From contig JAREIK010003421.1 of NCBI GenBank assembly GCA_029783825.1, forward strand, positions 1,066,358 to 1,130,357: 64,000 bases of DNA, given 5' to 3'. How positions within the stretch are numbered: position 1 is the stretch's first letter; each line of letters starts with the position of its first letter. The notes beneath the pieces are model-generated. The model did not search any database. It was not told the DNA's origin and saw only the letters and a program-made list of their open reading frames with translations. Position numbers and translations under genes: made by a program. Source of the DNA: Sapria himalayana (lineage: Eukaryota; Streptophyta; Magnoliopsida; Malpighiales; Rafflesiaceae). This document shows, in pieces, positions 36,661 to 51,600 of this stretch.

Positions 36661-39600
36661 ATGATGACCGGGTTCCGCAGAATCGAGTTTCACTGGAACG
36701 CGATCAGCTCATCAAATTACGTTCAGTATAGATTCATCACGGAGAAGGTTAGACTCAAATGGGTGAAGAACCGTGGGATGGACCACATAATCGATAGAGA
36801 GACAGATCTAAAAGCAGCCTGTCTTCTAAAAGATGCTATCAAGCGATCCCCCACTGGTTTTCTGACCGCAAAGTCTGTGGAAGACTGGCAGAAGCTTCTC
36901 GGTCTCACTGTGCCTGTTCTTCGTTTTTTACGCAGGTATGGTATTTTGATGATATATAGCTAATGTATCACCGGGTGACCAACTAAGTGTCTTTAGATCT
37001 AATTATGCACGTATAACAAATTAACACAGATTTCCTGATATGTTCAAGGCAAATAAGCCGGCATGGCTGTAACTACTTTCAGCCCTAATCGCATTCTTTC
37101 ATAAAAATATGTTTTAACAGCTTTCACCTCTTGTAATTCCCAGTTTGCTTCGTTTCTGTTAAGAATATTCAGTCCTTGCTCAACTTAGGCAACCTTAATT
37201 AGTTTAATAATGGGTGTGTTGAAATGCAAGACAAAATAAAATAACATCTAAGCTATAACTAATAAAAAATAATGTGTCTATAATAAAATTTATATAAGGG
37301 CCTAGTTAGATTGAGTCACCCCACAAGTTAGGTATTATCATCCATAATGCTGAAATAAAATAAAAAAAATTATCAACAAACTATAAATAACAATACCTAC
37401 CTTTAAGTTAGTAATAAAGGGATTTGTTAAATATTTTCATAAAAATTTTTTGTTGGTTGCTCATATGTCTAAATATATGATAAAATATTGATTGCATTAT
37501 CTATCTTTTTTATGAGAAAGAAACATTTTTTTTTTATGTATTTTATTTATTTGTAAAATATTAGATTAAAAATTATATGTCTCGTAATCTAATTAAAATA
37601 ACAAGAAAAAAATATAAATACTCAATCTTATTAAGTAGATGTTGAGTCTAAAATATCTCATTGTCATAGATAATAATCATTATCATCATAACATATGTTT
37701 TTACATTAGATCTTAAAATAATTATATATTTCTTAATCTTTCATATGACAAAATTATTTTTAAGAAAAATATAAAAATTTATTACTAATTTATCTTTCAG
37801 TCCAAGATGTTGTCTAATTGAAATTTAAATATTTTATTAGCTACAAGTATTTATAATTTCTAAAAGAGATTCCAAGTATTGAAGTATGTTTCATATGTTT
37901 TATTATATAAAGAATTGTGTCAAGGTGAACTCATTAAAGATAATCTAGAAAAAGATTAATTATATTGACTGTACAAGTTAAATTTAGTTTGATAATAATT
38001 AGATAATTAATTTTTTTTATGATTTTTTTATCAGTGATAATTTCAACTAGAGAAATTATATTTGATAAGAAATATATATATATATATATATATATAGTTT
38101 AATAGGAGTATTTATTGAGGTATAACTCTAGAGATAATTTTTATAAGAGTATCAAGTGTATATCATCTCAGTTATAAAATAAACTATTTCTTAGAGTATG
38201 CAATATTTATATTAAGAAAGTAATTGAGTTTCTAAAGATTTTCTATATAAACTTGTAATTAAATGTATCATTTGAGTTGAATGATTCTCAATTTATTATT
38301 TCTCATAATTATAATATTATTTATGTATATAATAAGTAAAATTATTTTATAATTAGAACTTATCTAAAAATTAAAGAAAATTTTATAACATACATGTAAA
38401 TATTGAACGAAGTAATTATCTATGAAAATTTTACATATTAAACCTTAGTGAATATTTGAGACCATATACCATGCTTTTTATGTATGATTGTTCTACTTGA
38501 AACTCATGTAGTTGCTCTATGTGTACATTCTCATCAAGATCATCATGAAGAAGTGTATTCACATCTAGTGATATATTTTTTATATGTTAGATTTTATTAG
38601 TAAAATAAGAATTTGTATAGAGATCATCTAGGTTATAATAATCTACATCAAATATTTGAGTAAAACTATAGTTTTAAGTCTTGTTTTAAGGTGATTTTTT
38701 TTTTCATGTGGATTTGTTTTCATCATAAAAATTCATCTGTAATCAATAATAATTTTTTTTATAGATTATGATACTTGTTTTTAAATCCCATATGAGTTTA
38801 AGTATTTATCTCTTAGAATATAATTTGATGTTATATTTTATAAGTTAATATCTTGAAAAGAGATATGAGTATCTTAATATCATCAAAAAAAAAATAAAAG
38901 AAATAAAAAAAAGAAAAAAATATGTGTACGAAAAAATCTGTGAGATCAGGTATTGTGTATAACTTATCTGTCTCTTTTGGAGAGTAATTGGAAAGATAAG
39001 ATTAGAAGAATTAACTATATAATTATCTAGCTGTAGGATTATTTAATATGAATCATTTGATACCTCTACTCGCAGTCTTTAAGATTGTGATGTTATTACA
39101 ATAATTATATTTGAATCAATACAATTAGGTTTCATTGGTTATATGTATTATTATTAAAGAAATTATACTTCAATCATCAAGATCGCAAGAAGAGTTTTGT
39201 CATCTGCATTGATGCTTTTAAACTGTTTCTAATACTACTTTTTTATGAGCAAAGATTTTCAATGCAATGATATAATCTACGTGGCACCTTATCAGCAATC
39301 CATAAGGGAACCCCCTTACGTGGCACCTTATCATTTTTGGAATTCCAAATATTTACTCAATGTTGCATTGATTCTAGTCCATCCAGACTCATCAAGGAAC
39401 TAACTTTAGATCCTAATAAGTTTGTGCACAGTTGGTCAAAACCTTTCTTCATCATTAAGTCCTCTACTTACAACAAGCTTGCAAAAATCAATTGGGTTGA
39501 TCTACATAAATTCTTGAAGAATAACGTCCATTTATTAACATGCCTCTCAATGCTTTTTAATATTTTTTATGCTTTAACTAATCAGAATATTAATCTTTAG

Positions 39601-42600
39601 AAGTATATTTGTGATGAATCACGAATACAATAATTATGAGTCCGTGATAATTGTTAGGTCTTATTCTATTTAGTTCATTATGATGTTTGAGGATCTTGTA
39701 TGTAAATTATATATGATGTCTTAAAATATTTTATTATTCTTATTGATGATTGTACTACATATGCATGATTATCTATTTTTTTAATTTACTTTTATTTATT
39801 TTTATCAAATTTTATCAAATAATAAAAATGCATAGAATGATTCATAATGCTTATTTCATTGATAAAAATTTCATAAAAATTGTATCGATTTGATTACTCT
39901 TAGTGATAATGCAATTGAGTATATTTGATATCCATTTTCTTATTTCATTTAAGAGAATGATATGATTCATTAGGCTTCATATGTTGATACTTTTTCATAT
40001 TATATGATAACTTAAAGGAAGAATAAATATTTAGATTTAGTTGAAATGATTAAAATATCTTTTTATATTTAAGTATTTTTATACTTAGAGAGAAATAATA
40101 TTAATCATTGATTTGATGATTAATAGATTATCATATTCTATCAATTTTAGTCATATCTCATATCATATTGTATATTTATAAAAGTGACATTTTTATTTTT
40201 CAACTAAAATTTTTAGGTATAATTGTTTTATTTAAGATTTTTTTCATTAGAATTAAAAGATGATTATTTTTGTCATCAAGTGAATCTTCCTAGGGCACTC
40301 CAGTGCTCATAAGGGGTACTAGTCCCATGCATAAGATATCAAGAAGATTATTATGAGTGAAGAAATGATATTTTTTGAAGTTAAGTCATTTTTAGGATTT
40401 AATCTAAGAATATACACATTCCAACAATATAGTGATAAGATTGTGCATGAGGAGGTTTAGTTACAACTCAATAATGAGTAATAATTGGACAATAAAACAA
40501 TCTTATCACTATATTGTTGGAATGTGTGTATTCTTAGATTAAGTCCTAAAAAATGATTTATCTTAAAAAAATATCATTTTTTCACTCATAATAATCTTCT
40601 TGAAACCTCCTCCGGCACATGATAATGCTATCATAGTTGGTCTATAGGAGTGTATTGAGCCATTTCATTGTGGTATGAGTTAGGAGGATGAGTCTAGTGT
40701 GAGTATCCCACAAGACATGTGATATGAGTCTCCCCAATAGGAGAATATATGTTGGAAAATTTGATGATTTTAACCTAAATGTGTATACTAGATGAATACA
40801 CTTATAACTTTTCCAGTTGAGTTACATGTAATGTTAGGTGATTCAATTTAGAGAGTTTATTTGGATCTTTAAATTATTTTATAAAAGGAATCAATGATGT
40901 GTTATATCTTGCATTTATTATAACATGTACTTTCTTACTTTTTGTTTGATTTTATATATTTTGTTTTTTTGGTATTTTTTTTTGACAATTATTAGTTCTC
41001 ATATATTTTTTTTTGAGATATTTAGTTATTAATGATAGTGATAGGTTATGTTGGATGCATTATATGAAATCACTTCTAATCTTAAACAAGATTTTGTTCT
41101 TATGATTTTAGGAAAGTATTTAGTGAGATGTAAGTAAATATACATGGTAATGAATGAAGATGTATGAAAGGTTGATCAATTAAATGGCAGGTTGATAGTT
41201 AGAGCATTTTAATTTTTAACAGATTTATGGTATTGATTATAAGGATATTTTTTCTTATGCTATGAAGATGAAAACAATGAGATTGTTGCTCTATATTATT
41301 GATTGTCATAAGTGAATTGCTTATTAGTTAAATATGAGAGATTTTTTCATGATAATCTTAACAATAAAATTTTTATGTAGTTTGACCTTAATAATTATTA
41401 AATTAAAAAATAAAATTATTAGGTTTTATTGTTTCATAGAGTGCAAATATAATGTATAGATTACAAAATATTTTTTATGGCAATGATGTAATTTGCTAGT
41501 GCATAGTTTAGTCAGTTCTCTTTAATAATTACTATCTTTACTTTGGTCTTATAAGATACATATCATTTTTTTTATTTCTATTAATGTGGATTAGAATGAG
41601 AATATATGATATTAATATAGTATGTTAATGATATTTTTATTATACGAGATGATCAGTGAAATATCATAATTAAATATGTTCTTGCAGACTAAGTTTAAAA
41701 TGAATAATTTGAGATATCTTTGATATTTTTGAGTTATGGGATTACCTATTCAAGAAGTATAATTTTTTTTCTAGTTATATATGCTTTAGATATTTTATTT
41801 GAGCTTGATTGATGAGAAATATACGAGTCGACTTACCACTTGATTTGAGTTTAGACTTGTCTATATATATCGTCAATTCTATTGATTTTTTCATATATAT
41901 AAGATTTATAGAAAAATTTAATTATGTAATAATAATTAGATCAGATATCATTTATATTATTAGTATCAGTAGTTATTTCTTATATTTTCATAAACAAATT
42001 CATAAGGATATATTTCTTTAGATTCTCAATATTTAAATAGGGATCTAGGATACGAGATTTTGTTCAGAGACTATAAGCAAAATCAAGTAGATATTTATCT
42101 CAGATTTTAGTTGTGTTCTTGTGGTCATAGCGATGAGATTTGCCATTGGACTTTATATTTTTTTGGAGGTAATCTGTTAGCTAGGAATATAAGTGACAAA
42201 TTACTATCTTCAATAAAGTTTAGAAATAGAGTACAAAATTATGATATCGGTGATTTATGAGCTTTAGTGAATATGTCACTTCCTAAAAGAGTTGGTCTTA
42301 TCAGTTCATATATTGATGATATTTTAATAATTATAGCCTAATAATTTAGTACATTATTTTTAATCTGATATTTTATGGGTAGATAAAATATATCAAAATT
42401 GATTATTCTTCTATAAAGGAGATGATTTAGGATAGTTTTATAATTATCATTTATGATCTTATTAGTAAGTAGATTGAAACATATTCACAAGTGTTTATAG
42501 GATTGTACATATTTTCTCTCTCTAAGATAAGTTTAATTCTTAAAGGGAGATGTTGAGATTTGGTCTTTTTTGCTTATGTTGTAGTTATTTTTTCTGTTTG

Positions 42601-45600
42601 TATAAGAGCACTTGACATGTTGAATGTCTCATTCTCATAATGTATGCATGATATTTTTTTCTTGGAAAAAGAAAATTCAATTTTATATTTCCTTCTCTCT
42701 CTCATCTCTCTCTCATCTCTCTCTATCTCTCTCTATCTCTCTCGTCTCCTCTCTCCCCCCATCTATATTTCCCTCACCCTCTCTCCTCCTCCCTTTCTTT
42801 TTCATTCCCCTCTCACTCTCCTCTCTCTCTCATCTCTTGTCCCTCTTTATTTCTCATTTTCTCTCTCTCTCTTCTTTCTTCTCTCTTGATGTCCCAGATG
42901 ATACTAACATCTTGTAAAAAGAATTTCCATCTAGTCTAGTTGATGACTCTAGAGTCGATAACAATCCCAACTACAATTGAGTTTGGAGCTGGAGACTCGA
43001 TCACATGGGACTTAATGTTTATTCTAGCAAAATGATGCATATGTAGTTTGCTTAGAATAAGGAAAATTTTCTCGAGAAGTCATATGATCTTGTAGTCGAT
43101 TATTTTGATTTTAATCTTTCAATCGCTCTTTGAAAGAAACAAAGAAGTTATACTTCTAATTTTTCTCCTAGGGCTTGCTTTGGAAAGGAAACTTGAGTTA
43201 ATGGAGAGAGGGAAGAGAATCATTCAAAAAAAGAAAATTGATTTTTTGAACATACATAATCTCACATATATGGTTTGGAGCATCATACAAGTTTAGTGCT
43301 CACAATTTCTTAGTTGAAAGAGAAAAAGAAATAAGTGATCCTCTGAGATCATTTGTAAAGAGAAAAAAAAAAGAATAAAAAAGAATAAAAAAAAGAAAAG
43401 GTAGAAAAAGAAGAATAATAAAAAAAAAGGAAGAAGAAAAAAAAAGAGTAATAAAGAAGAAAAAAGATAAAAATTTAGAAGAAAAAAAAATAAAAATAAC
43501 AAGAAGAATTAGAAGAAAAAGAATAGAAAGAGAATGGTGAATATGAGGAAGATGTGTAAGGAGTAGAATAAGTAGAAGTATAAAAAAGAAAAAATAGTGG
43601 TAGTAGTAGTAGAAGAGGAAGATGGAAGATAAAGATAATAATGATGATAATAAAGATGAAAAAGAATAAGAAAAAATAGAGAATAAAGAAAAAGAAAAGG
43701 AAGATGAAGAAAAAGAAGAACATAAAGAAAATATAGAAGAAGAATATGAAGAAAAAGAATAGAAATGAGAAGGAAAAGAATAATAAGAAGGAAAAGAAAA
43801 AAAATAAGCAGAAGAAAAAAAATAAGCAGAAGAAAAAAAATAAAAAGTAGAAGGAAAAAAAAAAAAGCAGATGAAGAAGTAGAAGGGAAAAACAAAGAAG
43901 ATGAAGAATAATAAGGAAAAAATAAAAAAAAAGAAGAATTGAAAGAAAAAAAAAAGAAGATGATGATGATGGATAAAAAAAAGACAAAGAAGAAGAATAA
44001 AAAAAAATAGAAAAAGAAAAAGATGAAGTAAGAAGAGGTAGAAGAAGAGAATAAGAAGAAAAGGCATAAGAACAAAAAGAACATTAATAATGAGAGAAAG
44101 AAATAAAAAAAGTTGATGTTATAATTTTTTACCCTGTCTCAATACTAAATCTTAAGATAATAGTTTATCCATTATTTTTTCATGAGCTAAGATTACTAGT
44201 GAAAAAAATATAAAAATATATGATAGATATTTTCTCTGTAATCGTTTAAGTCTAATTAGAATCTAAATATATATCTATCTGACCATGCTTGTGATCTCTA
44301 AACATAATCACATGTCTTAAAATGTTTTTTCAAATATCTAAAAATCCTAAGAACTATATTTATATAAATTAGTTAAGAAAAATCTAAAAAATAACTAATT
44401 ATACTGATAACATAGATAATATTATGTCTAATTATTATCATATAATTTAATTTTTTTATGATTATTTTATATTTAGTGAAGTTATCTGACAAATCAATGC
44501 ATATGATAAATCTATATTTGGATCAAGTGGTGAGTTAGTAGGTATATATCTTGACATATCTATGTATGATAAAATATCTAAAGTTTCTCATTTGAGAAAT
44601 AAATATTATATCTCATGAGTATCCATTCTTAATATTAATAAAATATCTCAAATCTTTTATATTAAACTTAGTTTGTAGAAATAATTTTAATTAGGATATA
44701 TGATATATCTAACTAATCATCTTCTATAATTAGAGTATTATCAACATATACACCTAATGTTATATATTCCTCTTCTGATCCATTCGAAAAAAATATGATA
44801 GTCTGACTCATACACACATCTTCTAAGATTAAATAAAGTAAATATTGAGAAAATTTAACTAAAACATGCACTAAGAGACTACTTGAGGCCATAAAGAATC
44901 ATTCATTATATGCATATCATATTTATGTTATCATGAACAATGAATTATGATGACTACTGCATAAGTATCTTTTCTAGATTATTAAGAATAAATATATTTT
45001 TTATATTTAACTAATATATAGTTCATATTTGTGATGTTGCATAAAAGCGAAAGAGGCCTAGTAGTTAGTGTCATAAATTTGTATAAAATTTTTTACTATC
45101 AACTTAGTTTTGAGTCGATCGATCTTTTTCTTGAGTTTCATTTTTATCATTTATACTCATCTATATCTTACTATTTGCTTATTTATTTATTTATTTTGAC
45201 ATGAGATCTCATGTATGATTAGATTTAATTTCTCTCAATTCTTTCTATATAGTTTGTTGTCATCCTATGTAACTAAGTATCTAGAAAAAAGTGATTGAGA
45301 TTTAACAAATATTAAGTGATGATAAGAAACTATAATATGTAATATAAAAATAAAAAAAATATTCAAGATAAATGATGCTCAATAGAATACATATTATTAG
45401 TTTATTTCGTAATGCAATCGAAAGGTCTAAGTTGTTACTCTGAGTTGAGTTAACTGATACTATAGAAGACTCATATATAATAGATTATAAATATATTTTT
45501 CTAGTATATATATCCAGATTAGGATTATCAAGTTTCTCAACTCTCATCTTTATTTTTTGGAAAAACCCACATGTTATGTATAGTAGGACACTCATACTTA

Positions 45601-48600
45601 GCTTTTCATTTAGGTGCATTGTTCTTTGAGAGGTAATATTATTCTCCTCATAACTAGATGTGTCAAATGGGCTGGGCTGGGTTGGCCCATTTTTTTTTTC
45701 GGGCCCAATTGGGCTGGCACGCAGTGCCAAGCCTGACATACCATAGTATCGTGTCATGCCTGACACAGCACGATTCCTTGGAGGGTAGTCCTGACACGAC
45801 CCGTGACCTAAAATCCGCCCTGTTTGGGCTGGTTCGAGTCGACCTTTTTTTTAGAAATTTAGGGTTTTGGGTGTCACGCTGCCATCACTCGACAGGCGTG
45901 TCGAGTCGTCGCCGCGTCATCCCATGTCGGTGGTCACTCATTGCGTGGTCACCCTTGTTGTATCCACGTGTAGGCACTCATGTCGTACACCCTTGCATAG
46001 CACCGTCGCTCGGCCTATTTGACTAATGTACTCATATCTAGTCATAATAACCATATCAAGGATAGATATATTAGTTGAGTCAGCTATTAATCCTTTTCGA
46101 GAAATAATAACTTGATAGTGAAAATACCTTCTTACTATAGTGTCCAAAGATATGTTTTCTTGTATTGAGTCCGTGAAATATGACTTGTCCTTGAAGAATG
46201 TAGCATCAGAACTTGAAATCATCTTCTCGTCTTTTGCAAATGACATGTATATCCCTTCTAAATATTAGAAGGGTATTCATATGTCTTAAATTTGGAGGGA
46301 TGTTCTGAACAAATCAAATATATTCAAAATTTTGTGTGGAAGGTAAAAAGTATTTTTTCTAGGTATACAAGCTTGTATGATATGTGATTTGAGAGAATAA
46401 AAAATAATATTTAGTTGATTAGAAATGTAGCAGTTAATATCTTTTCTTCTCAAACATGTCTATGTACATCTAATGAAATAGAAGTGTCTTAACGATATCA
46501 CATTTAAATTCAGTTTTTATTCTTTAATAAAATTTGATAAAAAATTAAATTTTCTTAAACACTAATATCCATATAAATCGAGTATATTTATTAATAAAAA
46601 TAATAAAATATTATAAGTTATTAATCATGATTATTTTATCGTGTTTCCAAATATGTGAGTAAATCAAATAGAATATCTTTTCTTTTCTTAGTACTCTCTT
46701 CATAATTAGTCATAATAGCCATATCTAGGGTAGGTATACGAGTAGAGTCAACTATTACTCGTCTATGATAAATAACAACTCGATAAGGAAAAAAAGCTTG
46801 TTACTATAGTATTTAAAGATATGTTCTTTTGGGTTGAGTCCTTGAAAACTTAATGTTGAAAAAAGTGGCATCAAACCCGTAATCATCTTCCTAAATAATC
46901 GTGAATAACACATATATTCATTCTAAATATTAGAATACCTAATAAAGACATATTTAATGACATGTGTTGTCATCTTGTCTGAATGGTAATTCTTTTTTAG
47001 GTATACAAGCTAATATGAAATATAATTTGAGAGTAGCAAATAATAATCAATTGATTAGGAAGTTAGCAGTTAATACCACTCATTCTCAAATATGTCTAGG
47101 TACATTCATATGAAATAAAAATGTCTTAGCCATCTCAATTAGATATTAATTTTTTCTAATTATCTTAATGGATGAGATATGTATTCTAATATATATCACT
47201 CATTAATATTTTAATGTCATATTTAAATTGAGTAATAGTACTTTAATGAAATTTGATAAAAATAAAAACAAAAATTATATGTTTTCTTTAACACTGTTGA
47301 TTGTATAAATCAAGTATATTCATTTAAAAAAATAATTAAATATTTGAGTAAGTCAAATTGAATGAATCCTTCCTATTCCTAGCACTCTCTTCATAACTAG
47401 TCATAATAGTTGTATCAAGGGTAGGTATATGAGTAGAGTCGGCTAATAATCTTCTATGAGAAATAATAACTTGATAGGGAAAAGTGCCTATAATTAGTGT
47501 CTAAAGATACATTCTTTTGGATTGAGTCCTTGAAATATGACTTGTCCTTGAAGAATGGTATTAGAATTCAATCATTTTTCTAGTCTTTCATGAATAAAAT
47601 GTATATCCATTCTAAATATTAGAATATCTAATAAAGATTCACTTGATGGCATGTGATGCCATCTTTTCATACTTGGTGAGATGTACTGAATAAAATAAAT
47701 ATATTCAAAATTTTGTGTGGAATGTAAAAGAATCTCATTTCTAGGTATACAAGCTTGTATGAGATATGACCTAAAAGAATAAAAAAATAATATTTAGTTG
47801 ATTAGAAAGTTAATGGTTAATACCACTTATTATCAAACATGTGTAAGCAATATTATGAAATAGAAGTATTTTAACTGTCTCAATTAGATATTGGTTCTTC
47901 CTGATTATTTTAATTGATAAAATGTATATTTTAATATCATATCTAAATTGAGTTTTTATTCTTTTATTAAATTTAATAAAAATGAAAAAAAATTAGATTT
48001 TTTTTAAACACTTACAATCATATTGATCGAGTATATTTATTAATTAAAATAAAAAAATATTATAAGTCATCGAACATGGTTGTTTTATATGATCTTCAAC
48101 TATATGAGAAAATTAAATAGAATGGGTTATTCTTGTTCTTAGTACTCTCCCATCGTGTTAGATGGGAAGCTCTGATATATTTTCTTAATTGATATATCTC
48201 ACAATAAATATACATTACTTATCTAATGTTTGGTTCTAATATTTTTAGTTTTTCTAATAAATAATATTTAAGTAGATGTGTCCATTAGACCATGTAGCTC
48301 GAGCCTGAGCATGCCTAACACGTGCCTATTGTGCTGACATATTAAAAAAGATGTGTGAATGCAATCATCATTATTTTAATATTTTTTTAAAAATGGTGCG
48401 TGTTCTTGTCAGACGCCTCATTTAAATCTATAGGTGTCTCTTGTTAATCATATGACACCTTCTAACATTCGCGTCGACATTAACAATTGCCGTTGTTAGA
48501 AATATATAAAAAATAATAATTTTAATTATTTATTTGTCAGATATTTTATTTTTGTACAACAACTATGTATAAAACTCGACATGGGTTTTATTGTGGCAAT

Positions 48601-51600
48601 TTTATTGGGCTAGAATCCGACTCGGCATGACCCAACACAATCAAAGCTTTAGCCATGTCATCAGGTTTGCCAGCATGACACGACTTGGAGGTAGGAACCA
48701 TGTCATGTCCGGAATGGCACAGTGGCTGCCTATGCCTAAAAATTCAGGCCATGTTGGCCTGAAAATCGGCATAGCTTGTTGGGCCCCTCTATGTTAAAGT
48801 CAAGAGTGAATTATTAATGAATTAATAATTGAAATGTATCGAGAAGGACTCATGTAAGTTGAGAAATATATATATAATTCATCTCACTCAATTACTATAG
48901 AAGTTATATGTCTAGTCTGAAAATTTTATTTAAAAACATAAATAGATGAGAAAATAATATTATAATGTTATTATTTGTTAAAGTAACTAACAAAAAATTA
49001 GTTATAATAAAATTATATCACATATATGCATCAAAAAGAAATGACTAACATAAAGATTGTAGTGTCATTGTCCAGCGCAATATTCGAAGCTTTGGACTAA
49101 AGAAAAGAAATAAAAAATATATATATATTTGTTGCATGAGTATTTACTTATGATTCTATTATCCAAAAATTTAGAGTGAGATGGAGAAAAGAAAATACAA
49201 ATGAATGTAGATGTGTCCATGTCAATAACATGACTAGTAACATGATTAATAATACCTAAAGAATAATATCTAGCATACTCATTTTAAGAAAATGCCAATA
49301 TAACAGGACTAATATACATGTTCATAGAAGAACCAACATGAGTAGGTCTAGTTTAGTAGTTAGTTATAAAATATCAAGACCATCAGTAGCTTTCATAACT
49401 CAAGATGCAATATTATTTAGTATCTCTCCCGAGAATGCCTCATTCTCTCACAGGAAGAGCAAGTTAGTATTGTTTTTCTATATTTTGGAGTACTTCTACC
49501 TGGTCTCCCATCTCTTTTATTGCTAGTGTGTGACATATGTATTATAATTGGATTTTTAAGTGATTTCATACAAAATCTAATTATTTTTTCTTTATTTTTT
49601 TGTCATGATATATTTGAGCTAATACAATTGTAGTTTATGGCTAAAAAGAAGAAAGCTGAAACTTTTGTATCAGCATTGCCATATTGGTTGTCGTGTTGGC
49701 CCCCACCATTGCCAAAAATTTGAAGATATCCAAAAAAACATGTTGGCATTGTTTCATTGCCATCTCTATAAAAAAAACCCCAAAACACCCATCATACATG
49801 GGTATTTCAGTGTCACGGACAACAATGCTCTCCTCATCACTGCAAACCATAAAAAACAACTAACATTTTTTGTCGTCGGCACTACAAAAGGCTGCATTGT
49901 TACTCAAACATTTTGAAATCGGTAACACCTTTGTTTAATGTACCTTGTGGATTGTTGGAAAAAAGAAAAAACAATTTTATTAAAAATGAAAAGTAGTTTT
50001 TGAATACATATAATTTTATATATATAGTTTGGGGCAACTAAAAAGTTGGGTGTTCTCAGATAATAAAAAATAAATAAAATACATCAAATATTAAACTAAA
50101 AACTAATGAATGCTCATTAATCATTATCATATTTCATATATATTGTCTTGCTCTTGATTTACCCTTTTCATTCATCTTTTTTATTGATTATTTTGATGAT
50201 ATTAGAATAAATGTATCTTTTTGAAATATCATTTCTTATATAATTATACTCAATTATGGTTGCAGATTAAGTGACACGGACACGGAGATACAACACGACA
50301 GGATACGGGGACACGACAAATTCTAAAAAACTAGGATACGGATACGACTACGATACGGCATGATAAAAAAAATAAAATTAAAAATACAAATTATTTTCTT
50401 TATAAATATTAGGTATTTTATAAAATAAATTAAATTAAATTAAATTAAAATATTTTATTTTATAAAATAAATATATGTTTTTTTATTTTATAAAATAAAA
50501 ATATTTTATTTTATTTTATTTTATAAGATAATATCTATAATTATTTTATTTTATAAAATAATATTTTAAAATTATCTTATATTATATAAAAAAATATTTT
50601 TTTATTTTATAAAATAAAATTATTTTATTTTATTTTATAAAAATATTTTATTTTATTTTATAAAAATATTTTATTTTATTTTAGCGCCCGCCTCCTGCCT
50701 CCCCCTCAATTCACACCCGCTCCCTGCTTTTCCCCTCAATTAATGCCCGCCCCCTGCATTTCCCCTCAATTTGTGCCCGCCCCATGTCTTTCCTCTCAAT
50801 TCGTGCTCGCCCCATGCCTTTCCTCTCAATTCATGCCCTCCCCATGCCTTTCCCCTCAATTCGCGCCCGTCCCCTGCCTCCCCCCCTCAAACCGCTCCTG
50901 CCCTCTGCCTCCCCCCCCCCCCAAATTGTGCCCGTCGCCTGCGTCGAGTGTCCAGCGTCGCCCATGTGGCAACGTTGGCCACTGGACGTCCGATATGTCA
51001 CCGTCTGATACGCCACCGTCCGATACATCATGTGGCATATCTAATACGGATTGATCAATGATACGCTATGTGGCACATCGGACACGTGTCCATGCCATAT
51101 CCGTACCGTGTCCAGGTGTCGGACACGTGGACACGACTGTAGGGAACCGTGTCCGTGCTTCCTTGGTTGCAGAGATAAATATCTGCAACTTTAATGAAAC
51201 TTAGGAATTAGTATCTAGATTTTTTGGAAATGCTTGTTGTTGGTCAAAATTGATTGATCATGATAAAAAATAATCTAATTGATAAAGTAGATTGCATTAA
51301 GACGAGACTTGATGTAATGTGCTTTGCTTAGATGTTTAGAGTTAATTATTAAAATATTTTCTTTCATTTGGCTAAGATGACATTAATACGAATACTTATA
51401 ATTTTATGAGTAATACACTATTTAAACATGAATAATAATTTTTTTCATGATCTAGTGGAAAAAGTGTATATGAAGAGGTCATTTGGTTTTTGAGCAATGA
51501 CATGATATTTAAATCTGGTTTACAGATGTGGAAAGTCTTGTATGGCCTAAAATAGTATTTGAGCGCTTAGTTTATGAGTTTTTTATTTACATTTACTTTC

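Noticed and set aside
36661..36963. A separate 100-residue gene at exon 1 of the PORR gene
   Set aside because: The last residues are translated intron. The sequence stops in the middle of a PORR motif that continues exactly at 56,726.
42624..42917. Ser/Leu-rich frames of 80-97 residues
   Set aside because: Product of the CT microsatellite tract; two overlapping frames look equally good.
43300..44084. Open frames of 170-255 residues on the minus strand, Phe/Leu/Ser-rich, looking like membrane proteins
   Set aside because: They come from the purine-rich tract read on the other strand; all frames are open and composition is pure low complexity.
45658..46246. Overlapping frames of 122 and 102 residues near a G+C-rich patch
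   Set aside because: The plus frame is the inside of a hAT MITE; the minus frame is the Copia linker plus MITE sequence.
49603..49916. Possible gene at a patch of higher G+C in the PORR intron
   Set aside because: Open frames on both strands overlap, lack motifs and splice context, and the patch resembles repeat-derived DNA.
50743..51061. Pro/Cys/Ser-repeat protein of about 100 residues
   Set aside because: It lies inside a Mutator-like MITE and is made by a 30-bp DNA repeat that keeps all frames open.
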